A DNA stretch of 64,000 nucleotides, from positions 107,784 to 171,783 of the forward strand of contig HF991483.1 in assembly GCA_000433095.1 (NCBI GenBank), read 5' to 3'. Within the stretch, counting starts at the first letter, position 1. Each line of letters starts with the position of its first letter. The stretch is from Clostridium sp. CAG:967 (GTDB lineage Bacteria > Cyanobacteriota > Vampirovibrionia > Gastranaerophilales > Gastranaerophilaceae). This document shows positions 9,258 through 16,814 of the stretch, piece after piece. The notes beneath the pieces were generated by a model. That model was not told where the DNA came from. It searched no databases and was given only the letters and a program-made list of their open reading frames with translations. A program made the translations under genes and the position numbers.

Positions 9258-10661
9258 ATGAAAATATCATTAGCTCAGATAAAGTTTAAAACAGCAGATT
9301 TTGAATTTAATTATAAAAATATTGTTGAAAATATAAAAACGAATTGTGATTTAATTATTTTTCCGCAGGCTGATATTGAAGAAACAGGCGGTAAAGATTT
9401 GGTTTTGGATGAAAAATGCCGTACTTGCCAGTATGAATTTTACCAAAAAATCGCTGATAAAAATTTTCCTGTTAGCATTCTAATCGGTGATATCTTAATA
9501 AGAAACGGAGAAATCGAGGTTTCGGAAGACGGATTTTTTGATATTTGCGGTGAAAAAGTTTATGTTTCAGATACTTTCCTTGATGATGTTGAATGTGATT
9601 TATATGTGCTGGCAAAGAACAGATATTTTGCTATGAATACATATAAAGATTTTGTTGAAAGTATAGACGTAAAATATGATTTTGTATTTGTGAGTGCTAT
9701 AGGTATTGCAGATGAAAATGTTTACGCAGGCGGAAGTTTTGCCAAAAACTCCGATAACGGCCTTGTTCTTCAAATGCCTTTCTGTAGAGAAGATATTGAT
9801 ACGGTAGATTTTTCAAGGGTAGTAGAATTTACTAATGAACCTATGGAAGCTCAGGTTTTATCTGTTACAACTTTTGCTTTAAAAGAATATTGTGAAAATA
9901 CAGGTTTCAAAAAAGTTGTTCTGGGCTTGTCAGGCGGGATAGACAGTGCACTTACAGCTGCTTTAGCCGTAAAGGCATTGGGTTCTGAAAATGTATTGGG
10001 TATTCTAATGCCAAGTATGTTTTCTTCAGAAGGAAGTGTAACAGACAGCTTAAAACTTGCAGAAAATCTCGGAATTGAAACTGTTACAGAACCTATAACT
10101 CCGTTGTTTGACAAATTTATGACTGAACGTTCAAGAAAACATGATCTGGCAGAGGAGAATTTACAGGCTCGTCTTAGAGGTTTAATTTTAATGTTTTATT
10201 CTAACAGAGATAACTATCTGCTTCTTTCAACCGGAAACAAATCTGAAAGTGCAATGGGGTTTGGAACTCTTTACGGAGATTTGGCTGGAGGTTACAACCT
10301 TATATGTGATTTGACCAAAACAAATGTTTATAAACTATCAAACTACATTAACAGAGATGAAGAGATTATTCCTCGGGAAATAATTGATAAAGCTCCGTCT
10401 GCAGAACTTCACCCGGGACAGAAGGATCAGGACAGACTGCCTGAATATGAAGTTTTGGACGATATTATTGAAATGTATACGGAAGAAAATAAACCGTTTG
10501 AAGAAATTTATGCAAAATATGATAAATCTCTGGTTGATGAAGTTGTCAAAAAGATTTACAGAATGCAGTTTAAACGTCACCAGTGCTGTTTGGGTGTTCG
10601 CCTTACAGAACGTTCATTCTGCAACGGTTTAAATATGCCTGTTGTTCAAAAATTCTATTAA
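9258..10661 (+). CDS. nadE: NAD+ synthetase with a degenerate glutaminase domain
   Basis: The C-terminal half (about 200-467) is a complete NadE synthetase: P-loop LGLSGGIDSALT at 223-233, STGNKSESAMGFGT, and the KAPSAELHPGQKDQDRLP loop. It amidates deamido-NAD. The first 190 residues align with the nitrilase-type glutaminase of glutamine-dependent NadE but look inactive: the catalytic Glu of FPE is Gln37 (FPQ), the loop carrying the catalytic Lys (YRKxxLP) is missing, and the ICED cysteine position reads VSDT (Ser104). Total length is about 80 short of two-domain enzymes. I infer that free ammonia is the nitrogen source. It sits 18 bases after ftsQ. Confidence 0.92.
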   Translation: MKISLAQIKFKTADFEFNYKNIVENIKTNCDLIIFPQADIEETGGKDLVLDEKCRTCQYEFYQKIADKNFPVSILIGDILIRNGEIEVSEDGFFDICGEKVYVSDTFLDDVECDLYVLAKNRYFAMNTYKDFVESIDVKYDFVFVSAIGIADENVYAGGSFAKNSDNGLVLQMPFCREDIDTVDFSRVVEFTNEPMEAQVLSVTTFALKEYCENTGFKKVVLGLSGGIDSALTAALAVKALGSENVLGILMPSMFSSEGSVTDSLKLAENLGIETVTEPITPLFDKFMTERSRKHDLAEENLQARLRGLILMFYSNRDNYLLLSTGNKSESAMGFGTLYGDLAGGYNLICDLTKTNVYKLSNYINRDEEIIPREIIDKAPSAELHPGQKDQDRLPEYEVLDDIIEMYTEENKPFEEIYAKYDKSLVDEVVKKIYRMQFKRHQCCLGVRLTERSFCNGLNMPVVQKFY

Positions 10662-10686
10662 TAAAACAGTTTCATTCAGAGGCTTT

Positions 10687-11397
10687 TTATTTAGGTAAAT
10701 TTTTAAAATAATCATGTTCGGATAATGCCTTGTATGTGCAGCCTATGCCGTTCAAACTATTATTAGAAGTTCTGGAGCAATATTGTGCATCGTTTGAAAA
10801 TTTTGTACCTTCAGCTCCCATAGGCAGTAATTTTCCTGTTTCTGTGAGGTCAAACGTAAACAAATCATGTCCCCAAGCGTTTGGCGGTTTGAGATAACCG
10901 TTGACGTCAACTGTTATGAATACTTGCTTAAAATCAGGGTTGCTGTTCTCAATCAGCAAAAGTGTTCCGTCTGTAAGAAGAAGCTGACCGTCATCCAGAA
11001 AATTGTAAGTTATATTACCTGATTTAGTATAGTTTTTATAAGTATTTTTTGCATCCGGAACGTAAGAAGTATTTGTAACACAGGCAGCTAAATCAGTGGT
11101 TCCTCTGCCGCAATCTTTCAATACATTTAAATGAGGTTTTATTTTTCCCTTCAATTCACCTGACTGCAAATTTAATGGTGAAGGTTCTATTCCGTCTTCA
11201 TAAGTTATCATTAAGATTGCCTGCTGAATTACGGAAGCATTCTTTTTCAATGCTGTTTCAAGCTCTTTTGCCCTTTTATCAGCAATTAATGACGGCATGG
11301 TCAATGCTGCAACTACACCAATTATGCCGAGTGTAATTAAAACCTCGGCTAGAGTAAATGCATAGTGTTGAACATCTTTTAATGCATTTAATTTCAT
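10687..11397 (-). CDS. Type IV prepilin-like protein
   Basis: A 236-residue prepilin-family protein. The short cytoplasmic leader ends at HYA and is followed by the methylation/helix motif FTLAEVLITLGIIGVVAALT, cleaved between Ala and Phe (the usual -1 Gly is Ala here) by prepilin peptidase. The remainder is a globular pseudopilin-like domain with paired cysteines (CGRGTTDLAAC and CSRTSNNSLNGIGC) that probably form disulfides. A strong AGGAGG precedes the ATG. It may be a minor pilin for twitching, DNA uptake or a type II-like secretion system. Its promoter region is shared with the divergent XRE regulator at 11485, which may control it. Confidence 0.8.
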   Translation of the reverse strand: MKLNALKDVQHYAFTLAEVLITLGIIGVVAALTMPSLIADKRAKELETALKKNASVIQQAILMITYEDGIEPSPLNLQSGELKGKIKPHLNVLKDCGRGTTDLAACVTNTSYVPDAKNTYKNYTKSGNITYNFLDDGQLLLTDGTLLLIENSNPDFKQVFITVDVNGYLKPPNAWGHDLFTFDLTETGKLLPMGAEGTKFSNDAQYCSRTSNNSLNGIGCTYKALSEHDYFKNLPK

Positions 11398-11432
11398 TTT
11401 ATATTCCTCCTGTATATAATAATAACATATTT

Positions 11433-11451
11433 TACGTATTGACAGTACGTA
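11433..11451. promoter_or_regulatory. Candidate operator 1 of the XRE regulator
   Basis: TACGTA, seven bases (TTGACAG), TACGTA. The same architecture recurs 34 bases downstream. It lies in the divergent region between the prepilin gene and the regulator and would overlap the prepilin promoter. Confidence 0.6.
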
Positions 11452-11466
11452 TAATTTACAAAAATT

Positions 11467-11485
11467 TACGTATAAACTGTACGTA
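11467..11485. promoter_or_regulatory. Candidate operator 2 of the XRE regulator
   Basis: TACGTA, seven bases (TAAACTG), TACGTA. The last base is the A of the regulator's own ATG, so binding would cover its start region, consistent with autoregulation. Confidence 0.6.
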
Positions 11486-11700
11486 TGAATTCCGAATTTT
11501 ATAAGTTATTAGGGAATAAAATAAAAAAAAGGCGCAAAGAAATCGGTCTAACTCAACAACAGTTAGCCGATAAGATGAATATAAGTTTAAATTTTATGGG
11601 TAAAATCGAAGTTGCCTTTTCTAAACCTTCGCTTGATACGTTAATAGAGCTGGCGAAAGCTTTAGATACATCAGTTTCTGAATTAACTAAATTCGATTAA
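11485..11700 (+). CDS. XRE/Cro-type transcriptional regulator (HTH only)
   Basis: A 71-residue protein that is essentially one HTH_3 domain: KRRKEIGLTQQQLADKMN supplies helices 1-2, and ISLNFMGKIEVAFSKPSLDTL the recognition helix and helix 4. No effector domain follows, so it should act as a dimeric repressor or activator. No Shine-Dalgarno precedes the ATG; TATAAA and TATAAT boxes lie within 35 bases upstream, so the leader is very short or absent. Two TACGTA-N7-TACGTA sites upstream are its likely operators, and the divergent prepilin gene its likely target. Confidence 0.85.
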   Translation: MNSEFYKLLGNKIKKRRKEIGLTQQQLADKMNISLNFMGKIEVAFSKPSLDTLIELAKALDTSVSELTKFD

Positions 11701-11788
11701 TATTTTCAATGTGTCAAGTTTTTATAAATAAAATAATTGCATTTCTGAAAAAAACTTGTTATAATAAACTATATAGCACGAGGAATTA

Positions 11789-12580
11789 ATGAAACTAACA
11801 GTATTGGTTGATAATAATACTTGTAATGACCGTTATTTGCTGGGAGAACCTGCATTTTCAGTATTGCTTGAAAATGACTATCAAAAAACGCTTTTTGATT
11901 GCGGGTACAGTGATGCTTTCATTAAAAATGCTTATAAACTCGGACTTGATTTGAGTGATATAACCGAAATTATTCTTTCTCACGGTCATAATGATCATAC
12001 CGGAGGTCTTTTAAGACTTGAAGATTTATACAGAAAAATGCTCAAAGCAGGTATAAGCCTTAATTTAAAAACAATTATTGCACACCCTGAAGTGTTTGAT
12101 GTAAATCTTGATGAAAACAATGTTAATATAGGTTATCCGGGGAAACCTGAAACTCTATGCGATATTTTTGAGGTTGAGTACACTGCTGCTCCGAGAGAAA
12201 TTACGCCTAAATTGATATTTCTCGGTGAAATTGTTAAAAGATATAATACAGACTACAGATATAATGATGATTCGGCTATTGTATACAAGGCGCAAGAAGG
12301 GCTTGTTATAATTACGGGCTGCTCTCATTCAGGTATAAGAAATATTATTGAACATGCTAAATATGTTACTAAAGATAACCGGATACACGCACTTATCGGA
12401 GGTTTACATCTTTATAACAAAACTGAATATAAAATCAGAGAGATTGGTATTTATTTAAGAGAGCTAAATATTCAGCATTTCTACCCTTGCCATTGCTGTA
12501 ATCTCAACTCTAAAATTATTTTATCGGAATATTTAAAAGTAAACGACGTTTACTCAGGTCTTGAGCTTACTTTTAATTAA
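11789..12580 (+). CDS. MBL-fold metallohydrolase (dihydropterin-RFA-P synthase-like)
   Basis: A 263-residue metallo-beta-lactamase-fold protein with the metal motif SHGHNDH (H65, H67, D69, H70), a later metal His in GCSHSG, and GGLHL near the C-terminus. The combination GCSHSGIRNI, ALIGGLHL and YPCHCC resembles the subgroup annotated 7,8-dihydropterin-6-yl-methyl-4-(beta-D-ribofuranosyl)aminobenzene 5'-phosphate synthase. The substrate in bacteria is generally unknown and I would not assign one. An extended -10 (TGTTATAAT) and GAGGA ribosome site precede it; it seems monocistronic. Confidence 0.8.
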   Translation: MKLTVLVDNNTCNDRYLLGEPAFSVLLENDYQKTLFDCGYSDAFIKNAYKLGLDLSDITEIILSHGHNDHTGGLLRLEDLYRKMLKAGISLNLKTIIAHPEVFDVNLDENNVNIGYPGKPETLCDIFEVEYTAAPREITPKLIFLGEIVKRYNTDYRYNDDSAIVYKAQEGLVIITGCSHSGIRNIIEHAKYVTKDNRIHALIGGLHLYNKTEYKIREIGIYLRELNIQHFYPCHCCNLNSKIILSEYLKVNDVYSGLELTFN

Positions 12581-12597
12581 CATTTTTAATAATGTGC

Positions 12598-12626
12598 TTG
12601 CAAATCAATATTTTGCATAATATAAT
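12598..12626 (+). promoter_or_regulatory. Promoter of rpmI-rplT
   Basis: TTGCAA at 12598-12603, a 17-base spacer, and TATAAT at 12621-12626: near-consensus sigma-70 spacing. Predicted start is near 12633, giving a leader of about 80 bases. Confidence 0.75.
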
Positions 12627-12645
12627 TGTTATGCGAAAGTTTTAT

Positions 12646-12671
12646 GGCTTTGGTATGCCAAAAGCTTTTTT
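12646..12671 (+). promoter_or_regulatory. Terminator-like attenuator hairpin in the rpmI leader
   Basis: GCTTTGG pairs with CCAAAAGC (one bulged A) across a short loop and is followed immediately by six T, between the promoter and the rpmI ribosome site. It looks like an intrinsic terminator placed to allow attenuation, as in ribosomal-protein leaders controlled by L20. No resemblance to the known L20-leader fold has been tested. Confidence 0.5.
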
Positions 12672-12712
12672 GAAAGGACACTTAACCGTGCAATGCACAG
12701 AAAGAGGACAAA

Positions 12713-12922
12713 ATGCCAAAAATGAAGACACACAAATCTGCTGCAAAACGCTATAAAGTTACTGCAACAGGTAAAATCGTTAGAAGACAAGCAGGCATCG
12801 GCCACTTACTTCAACACAAATCTGCTTCTAGAAAACGCAGAATTTTCAAAACAATATCAATTTCTGATTCACATTTCAAATTGATATCAAAAGAGTTACC
12901 GTACAAGAAATATTCTAGATAG
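12713..12922 (+). CDS. rpmI: 50S ribosomal protein L35
   Basis: A basic 69-residue protein beginning MPKMKTHKSAAKRYKVT, the L35 signature, and ending KLISKELPYKKYSR. It is a component of the large ribosomal subunit. AGAGGA precedes the ATG. It is paired with rplT 11 bases downstream; infC, often the first gene of this operon, is not here, and the leader begins directly with its own promoter and hairpin. Confidence 0.97.
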   Translation: MPKMKTHKSAAKRYKVTATGKIVRRQAGIGHLLQHKSASRKRRIFKTISISDSHFKLISKELPYKKYSR

Positions 12923-12933
12923 GAGGCAGAATA

Positions 12934-13284
12934 ATGAGAGTAAAACGTGGTAATGTATTACGCAAAAGACATAAAAAAATATTAAAATTAGCTAAAGGCT
13001 ATATCGGTGCAAGAAGCAGAATTTTTAAAGTTGCTAACATCGCTGTTATGAAAGCTTTAAAATATGCTTACAGAGACAGACGTACTAATAAACGTAATAT
13101 GAGACGTCTTTGGATTGTTAGAATTAATGCAGCTGTTAGAGAACGTGGAATGAGCTATTCCAGATTTGTTAACGCTTGCAAAAAAGCTAACATTATTGTT
13201 AACAGAAAAATGCTTGCTGATTTGGCAGTAAAAGATCCTGAAGCTTTTTCAGTAGTTTTTGAAGCTGCTCAATCTGCTAAATAG
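12934..13284 (+). CDS. rplT: 50S ribosomal protein L20
   Basis: A highly basic 116-residue protein that binds 23S rRNA early in assembly. Family segments seen are RVKRGNVLRKRHKKILKLAKGY, YAYRDRRTNKR, WIVRINAAVRERGMSYSRF and the C-terminal NRKMLADLAVKDPEAF. In other bacteria L20 represses its own operon by binding the leader, which could involve the hairpin at 12646. AGGAGG lies upstream and a strong terminator follows. Confidence 0.98.
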   Translation: MRVKRGNVLRKRHKKILKLAKGYIGARSRIFKVANIAVMKALKYAYRDRRTNKRNMRRLWIVRINAAVRERGMSYSRFVNACKKANIIVNRKMLADLAVKDPEAFSVVFEAAQSAK

Positions 13285-13311
13285 TTGATTTTTTCTAATT
13301 GATTTTAATTT

Positions 13312-13342
13312 AAGACCTCTGAATTTTTTCAGGGGTCTTTTT
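13312..13342 (+). terminator. Rho-independent terminator after rplT
   Basis: AAGACCTCTGA pairs with TCAGGGGTCTT (one G-T wobble) around a T-rich loop, followed by TTTTT. Confidence 0.85.
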
Positions 13343-13429
13343 ACATTTCTTAATATTCAAGTAAATTTTTCTGGCGAAAAATACTTTATATAAATATAAA
13401 GGTTAGGTTATAAACTTTGGAGAATCGTT

Positions 13430-13843
13430 ATGATAGGCGGTGACTTTGATACACCTATGGTGTACCAGGATTTAGCAAATAGTACAATGGGGCCGATGGC
13501 AATGCCGCCTCTTGGCGGAATTACAGGCGGTTATTATAATACGTCATATCTGGGCGGTGTTAGAATGCAGCGCCAGCTTGACCATGACAAGATTTCTTTG
13601 ATGAACCAAAAAGAAAAAGAAGACAGATCTTCTATGAAAAAAGCACTTGCAGCACTGGGTGTTATTGTTGCAATAGGATGTATAGCACCTTTGCGTAAAA
13701 GTATTAAAAGTGCAGGCGGTATTGGTAAGTATTTAAAAAATCAATGGACAAATGTTGTAAATACTTTTAAAGGTAATAAACCTCCAAAAACAAGCTGGTG
13801 GCAAAAAATTAAAAATAAATTTTCAAGGAAAACAACACCATAA
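13430..13843 (+). CDS. Small membrane-associated protein of unknown function
   Basis: Not recognised. The 137 residues comprise a Gly/Met/Pro-rich N-terminus (MGPMAMPPLGGITGGYY), a charged segment, one hydrophobic helix (about 70-85, ALAALGVIVAIGCIAPL) and a strongly basic lysine-rich tail (WWQKIKNKFSRK). It may be a single-pass protein with its basic end in the cytoplasm. TTGGAGA lies ten bases before the ATG. It stands alone between two terminators. Probably lineage-specific. Confidence 0.6.
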   Translation: MIGGDFDTPMVYQDLANSTMGPMAMPPLGGITGGYYNTSYLGGVRMQRQLDHDKISLMNQKEKEDRSSMKKALAALGVIVAIGCIAPLRKSIKSAGGIGKYLKNQWTNVVNTFKGNKPPKTSWWQKIKNKFSRKTTP

Positions 13844-13876
13844 CCAATTATAAATATATACAACCCCAAAAACAGG

Positions 13877-13906
13877 AATGCAAGATATTTTTATCTTGCA
13901 TTTTTT
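13877..13906 (+). terminator. Terminator between the 13.4 kb gene and yajQ
   Basis: AATGCAAGATA and TATCTTGCATT form a perfect 11-bp stem with a TTTT loop, then a T-run. Confidence 0.9.
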
Positions 13907-13907
13907 A

Positions 13908-13916
13908 TGTTATAAT
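13908..13916 (+). promoter_or_regulatory. Extended -10 promoter of yajQ
   Basis: TGTTATAAT, an extended -10, begins right after the terminator's T-run and 21 bases before the yajQ ATG. AGGGGG supplies the ribosome site. Confidence 0.55.
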
Positions 13917-13936
13917 CCATAAAAAAGGGGGTAAAA

Positions 13937-14437
13937 ATGGCTAAAGATTGTAGTTTTGATGTTGTGTCCGAATTCGATAAACAAGAACTGCTAAATGCAG
14001 TTGATCAGGTAAAAAGAGATATATCTTCAAGATTTGATTTAAAAGATTCTAATTCTACTGTAGAACTTGAAGGCGATAAATCCATTACAATTACAACTTC
14101 TGATGAAATGAAGTTAAGAAATATTTATGATATTCTTCAATCTAAATTTGCTAAAAGAAATTTAAGCATAAGAATTTTAGATCCTCAACCTATAGAAAGT
14201 GCTTTAGGCGGAAATGTAAGACGTGTTTATAATTTAAGAAAAGGGTTGACACAAGAGCTTGCTAAAAAAATAGTAGCGGATATTAAAGACTCTAAAAAGA
14301 AAGTTCAAGCCTCAATTCAAGGCGATCAGGTAAGAGTTTCCGGCAAAGATAAAGACGATTTACAAGAAATTATAAGACTTCTTCGTGCAAATGAAGATAA
14401 ATATGATTATCCGCTTCAGTTTACAAATTACAGATAA
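13937..14437 (+). CDS. yajQ: YajQ-family nucleotide-binding protein
   Basis: A 166-residue UPF0234/YajQ protein. It begins SFDVVSEFDKQELLNAVDQ, continues RFDLKDSNSTVEL, and has the conserved KGLTQELAKKIVADIKDSKKKVQASIQGDQVRVSGKDKDDLQ core and terminal PLQFTNYR. The family has a duplicated alpha+beta fold that binds nucleotides; c-di-GMP binding is reported for some members, with roles in transcription, but the physiological role here is unknown. Monocistronic, with its own promoter. Confidence 0.95.
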   Translation: MAKDCSFDVVSEFDKQELLNAVDQVKRDISSRFDLKDSNSTVELEGDKSITITTSDEMKLRNIYDILQSKFAKRNLSIRILDPQPIESALGGNVRRVYNLRKGLTQELAKKIVADIKDSKKKVQASIQGDQVRVSGKDKDDLQEIIRLLRANEDKYDYPLQFTNYR

Positions 14438-14449
14438 TTATCAAACAGG

Positions 14450-14474
14450 AAAACTCCCGCCATTAAGACGGGAG
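14450..14474 (-). terminator. Minus-strand terminator for the 14.5 kb gene fragment
   Basis: CTCCCG/CGGGAG stem with a nine-base loop. On the minus strand it is followed by TTTT; on the plus strand no T-run follows, so it serves the fragment at 14563-14673 rather than yajQ. Confidence 0.55.
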
Positions 14475-14562
14475 AAGGAATGAAAGTAAGCGTGCCGTTT
14501 AACCCGCCACTGTTGTTTTTGTGTGAATTAAACGGTAGTGGCTTCTTTTCGTATGAAAAAAA

Positions 14563-14673
14563 TTATTTCAATTTGGCTTCAAGTTTTTCTATTCGTGCTT
14601 CAAGTTCTTTTATCTTTTTGTCCTGTGCCGCAACTTTTGCATCCAATTCCTTTAAACAAGAATAAATGATTTG
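14563..14673 (-). pseudogene. 3' remnant encoding a C-terminal coiled coil
   Basis: On the minus strand 36 codons stay open to a TAA at 14563: QIIYSCLKELDAKV, then AAQDKKIKELEARIEKLEAKLK. This heptad-rich coiled-coil end is typical of tail-fibre or surface proteins with a C-terminal chaperone. An in-frame TGA at 14674-14676 and absence of a start show that the rest of the gene is gone. It meets the plus-strand fragment at 14656 head to head and overlaps it. Confidence 0.5.
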
Positions 14674-15204
14674 TCACCTTATATGTCAAATGGGTATACA
14701 ATCGATACAGCCTCAAAAAGTTACGGATTTCTGATGTCCAACGGTTATTCCGTAAATTTATTTTACAACCCCAAATGTCTGAGTGACAATAAAGTAGGCG
14801 GTCACTATGTACAGGACATGGTATGTGTAAATGCTATATATGATATGAACGGTCTTCGAAAACCGAACACTGTCGGTAAAGACATCGGTTTTGTAACAAT
14901 TTTATATCCGGATGAGAGTTCTATTGCCGTAGCCCCTGATGTTGTAAAACAAAATACAGGAGGAGACTTTGACAGTATAGGTGCAAAATGTTCAATTCAA
15001 AACAAGGAATATACACCTCCTAACCGTGACGAACTTGGAGCTATGTTTTATAACAACAATCTTTTAGGCATTGATTGGAATGCCTACTATTGGTCTGTCA
15101 CTCCGGCTTCTGCTGAGTTGGGTTGGTACGTGGCTTTTGCTAATGGCTATCGCAACATGGCAACTAAGTCCTATGGGTTCAATGTCCGCTGTGTCAAAAG
15201 ATAA
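14656..15204 (+). pseudogene. 3' remnant of a pilin-like/surface protein gene
   Basis: The frame is open from 14656, just after an in-frame TAA, with no credible start or ribosome site; TTG at 14671 and ATG at 14683 are the only candidates. The readable part (about 180 residues) has paired cysteines and ends in an Lcl/DUF1566-like module (YYWSVTPASAELGWYVAF, then FNVRCVKR). Such modules often form the C-terminal half of prepilin-type proteins, but no FTLAEV helix is present here. I read it as a 5'-truncated gene created by a rearrangement, though a short intact protein cannot be excluded. Confidence 0.5.
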
Positions 15205-15211
15205 GTTATAA

Positions 15212-15242
15212 TTAAGCCCCATATACACATTATGGGGCTTAA
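15212..15242. terminator. Bidirectional terminator
   Basis: TTAAGCCCCATA and TATGGGGCTTAA form a 12-bp stem with a seven-base loop between two converging genes; A and T runs on both sides let it work in either direction. Confidence 0.85.
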
Positions 15243-15247
15243 ATTTT

Positions 15248-16237
15248 TTAATGCTTACTGTAGCTATCGTGTAAATAATGTTTTAAAAACTTACATAGAA
15301 TTTTATATGCTGTTTTAGTTGCTTTGCTTTCTCGTAAACCGTTAAGAAGTAAAAAGTCATGATGAATGTTGTTTATTCTTACGCATACTGTTTCTACATC
15401 GGCTTCAATGAGTTTACGTGCATAAGCTTCACCTTCATCTCTTAAAACATCATTTTCCGCAGTAATAATTAATGTCGGCGGAAGTCCTTCAAGGTCATCA
15501 ATATCTGCCTTTAGGGGCGATACATAAATGTCCTTGCGTTTGCTTTTTTCCGGCATATAAGCATCCCAGAACCATTCCATAGCTTTTTTTGTAAGCCAGG
15601 GACCGTCTTTAAACTGGTCATAAGATTCTGTTTTCATATCAGCATCTGTTACGGGGTATACAAGAGCTTCGCATTTTAATTTCACGGTGCCTTCTTTGTT
15701 TGCTTTAATTGCTGCAGCGGCAGCCATATTTCCTCCTGCACTGTCCCCTGTTATTGCAATATTTTCCGAATCAATATTAAACTCATCAGGGTTTTCGTAT
15801 AAGTATTTCATTGCTCCGTAAATTTGGTTTAATGCTGTTGGATATTGAAATTCGGGCGAACGTGAGTAATTCACAAATGCAACAGCTGATTTGGTATGTT
15901 TTGCAATTGTTCTTACAGTCATATCAAAACTTTGAGCATCTCCCATAACCCAGCCGCCGCCGTGGCAATATATTATGAGCGGCAGTTTTTGGTCTTTATA
16001 TTCTTGAGGTTTGATAATTCTTAAGCTTACTGTGCCTGCGATTTCAGTGAAAATTTCGATGTCTTCGACATGAGCATCAAGGTCTTTGTGATACTGATAC
16101 TGTAAATTTGTAAGGAATTCCCTTGCCTGTTCAGGTGTTAATTCATATAACGGTTTTCCGCCTTTTAATTCGACTTCTTTAATAAAAATTTTTGCAGTCT
16201 TATCTAAATACGGTTTTTTTGATGATGGTTCTTTCAT
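15248..16237 (-). CDS. Alpha/beta hydrolase, HSL-type esterase
   Basis: A 329-residue cytoplasmic carboxylesterase of the hormone-sensitive-lipase group. The oxyanion motif HGGG is at 92-95 and the nucleophile elbow GDSAGGN at 164-170 with Ser166; the acid is probably the Asp in LRDEG, and the base one of the two histidines in HHDFLLL. No signal peptide. Substrates of this family are short-chain acyl esters such as acetylated sugars; the exact one is not visible. GGAGGT precedes the ATG. It is flanked on both sides by broken genes. Confidence 0.88.
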   Translation of the reverse strand: MKEPSSKKPYLDKTAKIFIKEVELKGGKPLYELTPEQAREFLTNLQYQYHKDLDAHVEDIEIFTEIAGTVSLRIIKPQEYKDQKLPLIIYCHGGGWVMGDAQSFDMTVRTIAKHTKSAVAFVNYSRSPEFQYPTALNQIYGAMKYLYENPDEFNIDSENIAITGDSAGGNMAAAAAIKANKEGTVKLKCEALVYPVTDADMKTESYDQFKDGPWLTKKAMEWFWDAYMPEKSKRKDIYVSPLKADIDDLEGLPPTLIITAENDVLRDEGEAYARKLIEADVETVCVRINNIHHDFLLLNGLRESKATKTAYKILCKFLKHYLHDSYSKH

Positions 16238-16333
16238 TTTTACCTCCTTAAAATAATTTTGAGATAAAACCTTGATTTTACCATTACCTTGTCAGCCGGA
16301 TATTAAGGCTAATAAAAGTTTTTAAAATTTTAA

Positions 16334-16705
16334 AATGCCCGTGTATATTTAAATTTCGAATGTCTTTTACTTCCTGACGGTACAACAATTGCTATGTCTG
16401 CAAAACCTTTGACAAAAGATTCTTCACTAAAAGAAGACGGCTGGCATACGGCAGGAAAATTAACAGCTTATACGTTAGGTCTTGGCATAGTAGGTGCGGG
16501 CGCAGGTACAGGTTTTGCGTTTATTCCAAATCCTGCAAAGCTTGGAGTAGGTTATGCAATCGGTATTCCTGTGGGTACGACTGTAGGTCTGATTACAGGT
16601 CTTGTTACTCCCGGGCTAAAGTATCATGCAAAAGCAGGTGAAAAGATTACCGTAATACTTTGCGAAGATTTGTCAGTATGCAAACAGTGCCGGACTTGTC
16701 CTTAG
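16334..16705 (+). pseudogene. 3' remnant of a Gly-rich surface/membrane protein gene
   Basis: The frame is open from just after a TAA at 16331. The region before the first ATG (16394) already reads like protein (VYLNFECLLLPDGTTIAMS), so translation once began further upstream. The visible part continues with a Gly/Ala-rich hydrophobic segment (TLGLGIVGAGAGTG, then GIPVGTTVGLITGLVTPG) and a terminal KAGEKITVILCEDLSV strand. No Shine-Dalgarno or promoter is evident. I interpret it as a 5'-truncated gene whose parent may persist elsewhere in the genome; the family is not known to me. Confidence 0.5.
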
Positions 16706-16814
16706 TTTAGAAATCTTAAGAATAATTATTATTTATTTCTAAATAATATTTATTTTTTTTTATTTTGTATTATTATAAAATATACAGTTAAGAATATTGT
16801 TGGAATAAGATGTG

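Noticed and set aside
12631..12756. Leader peptide of 41 codons between the rpmI promoter and rpmI
   Set aside because: Starts only four bases after the -10, has no ribosome site, and would run into rpmI out of frame; the hairpin explains the region better.
14480..14665. Plus-strand 61-residue frame
   Set aside because: The minus strand of the same bases encodes a coiled-coil end with heptads and a terminator, which explains the region better.
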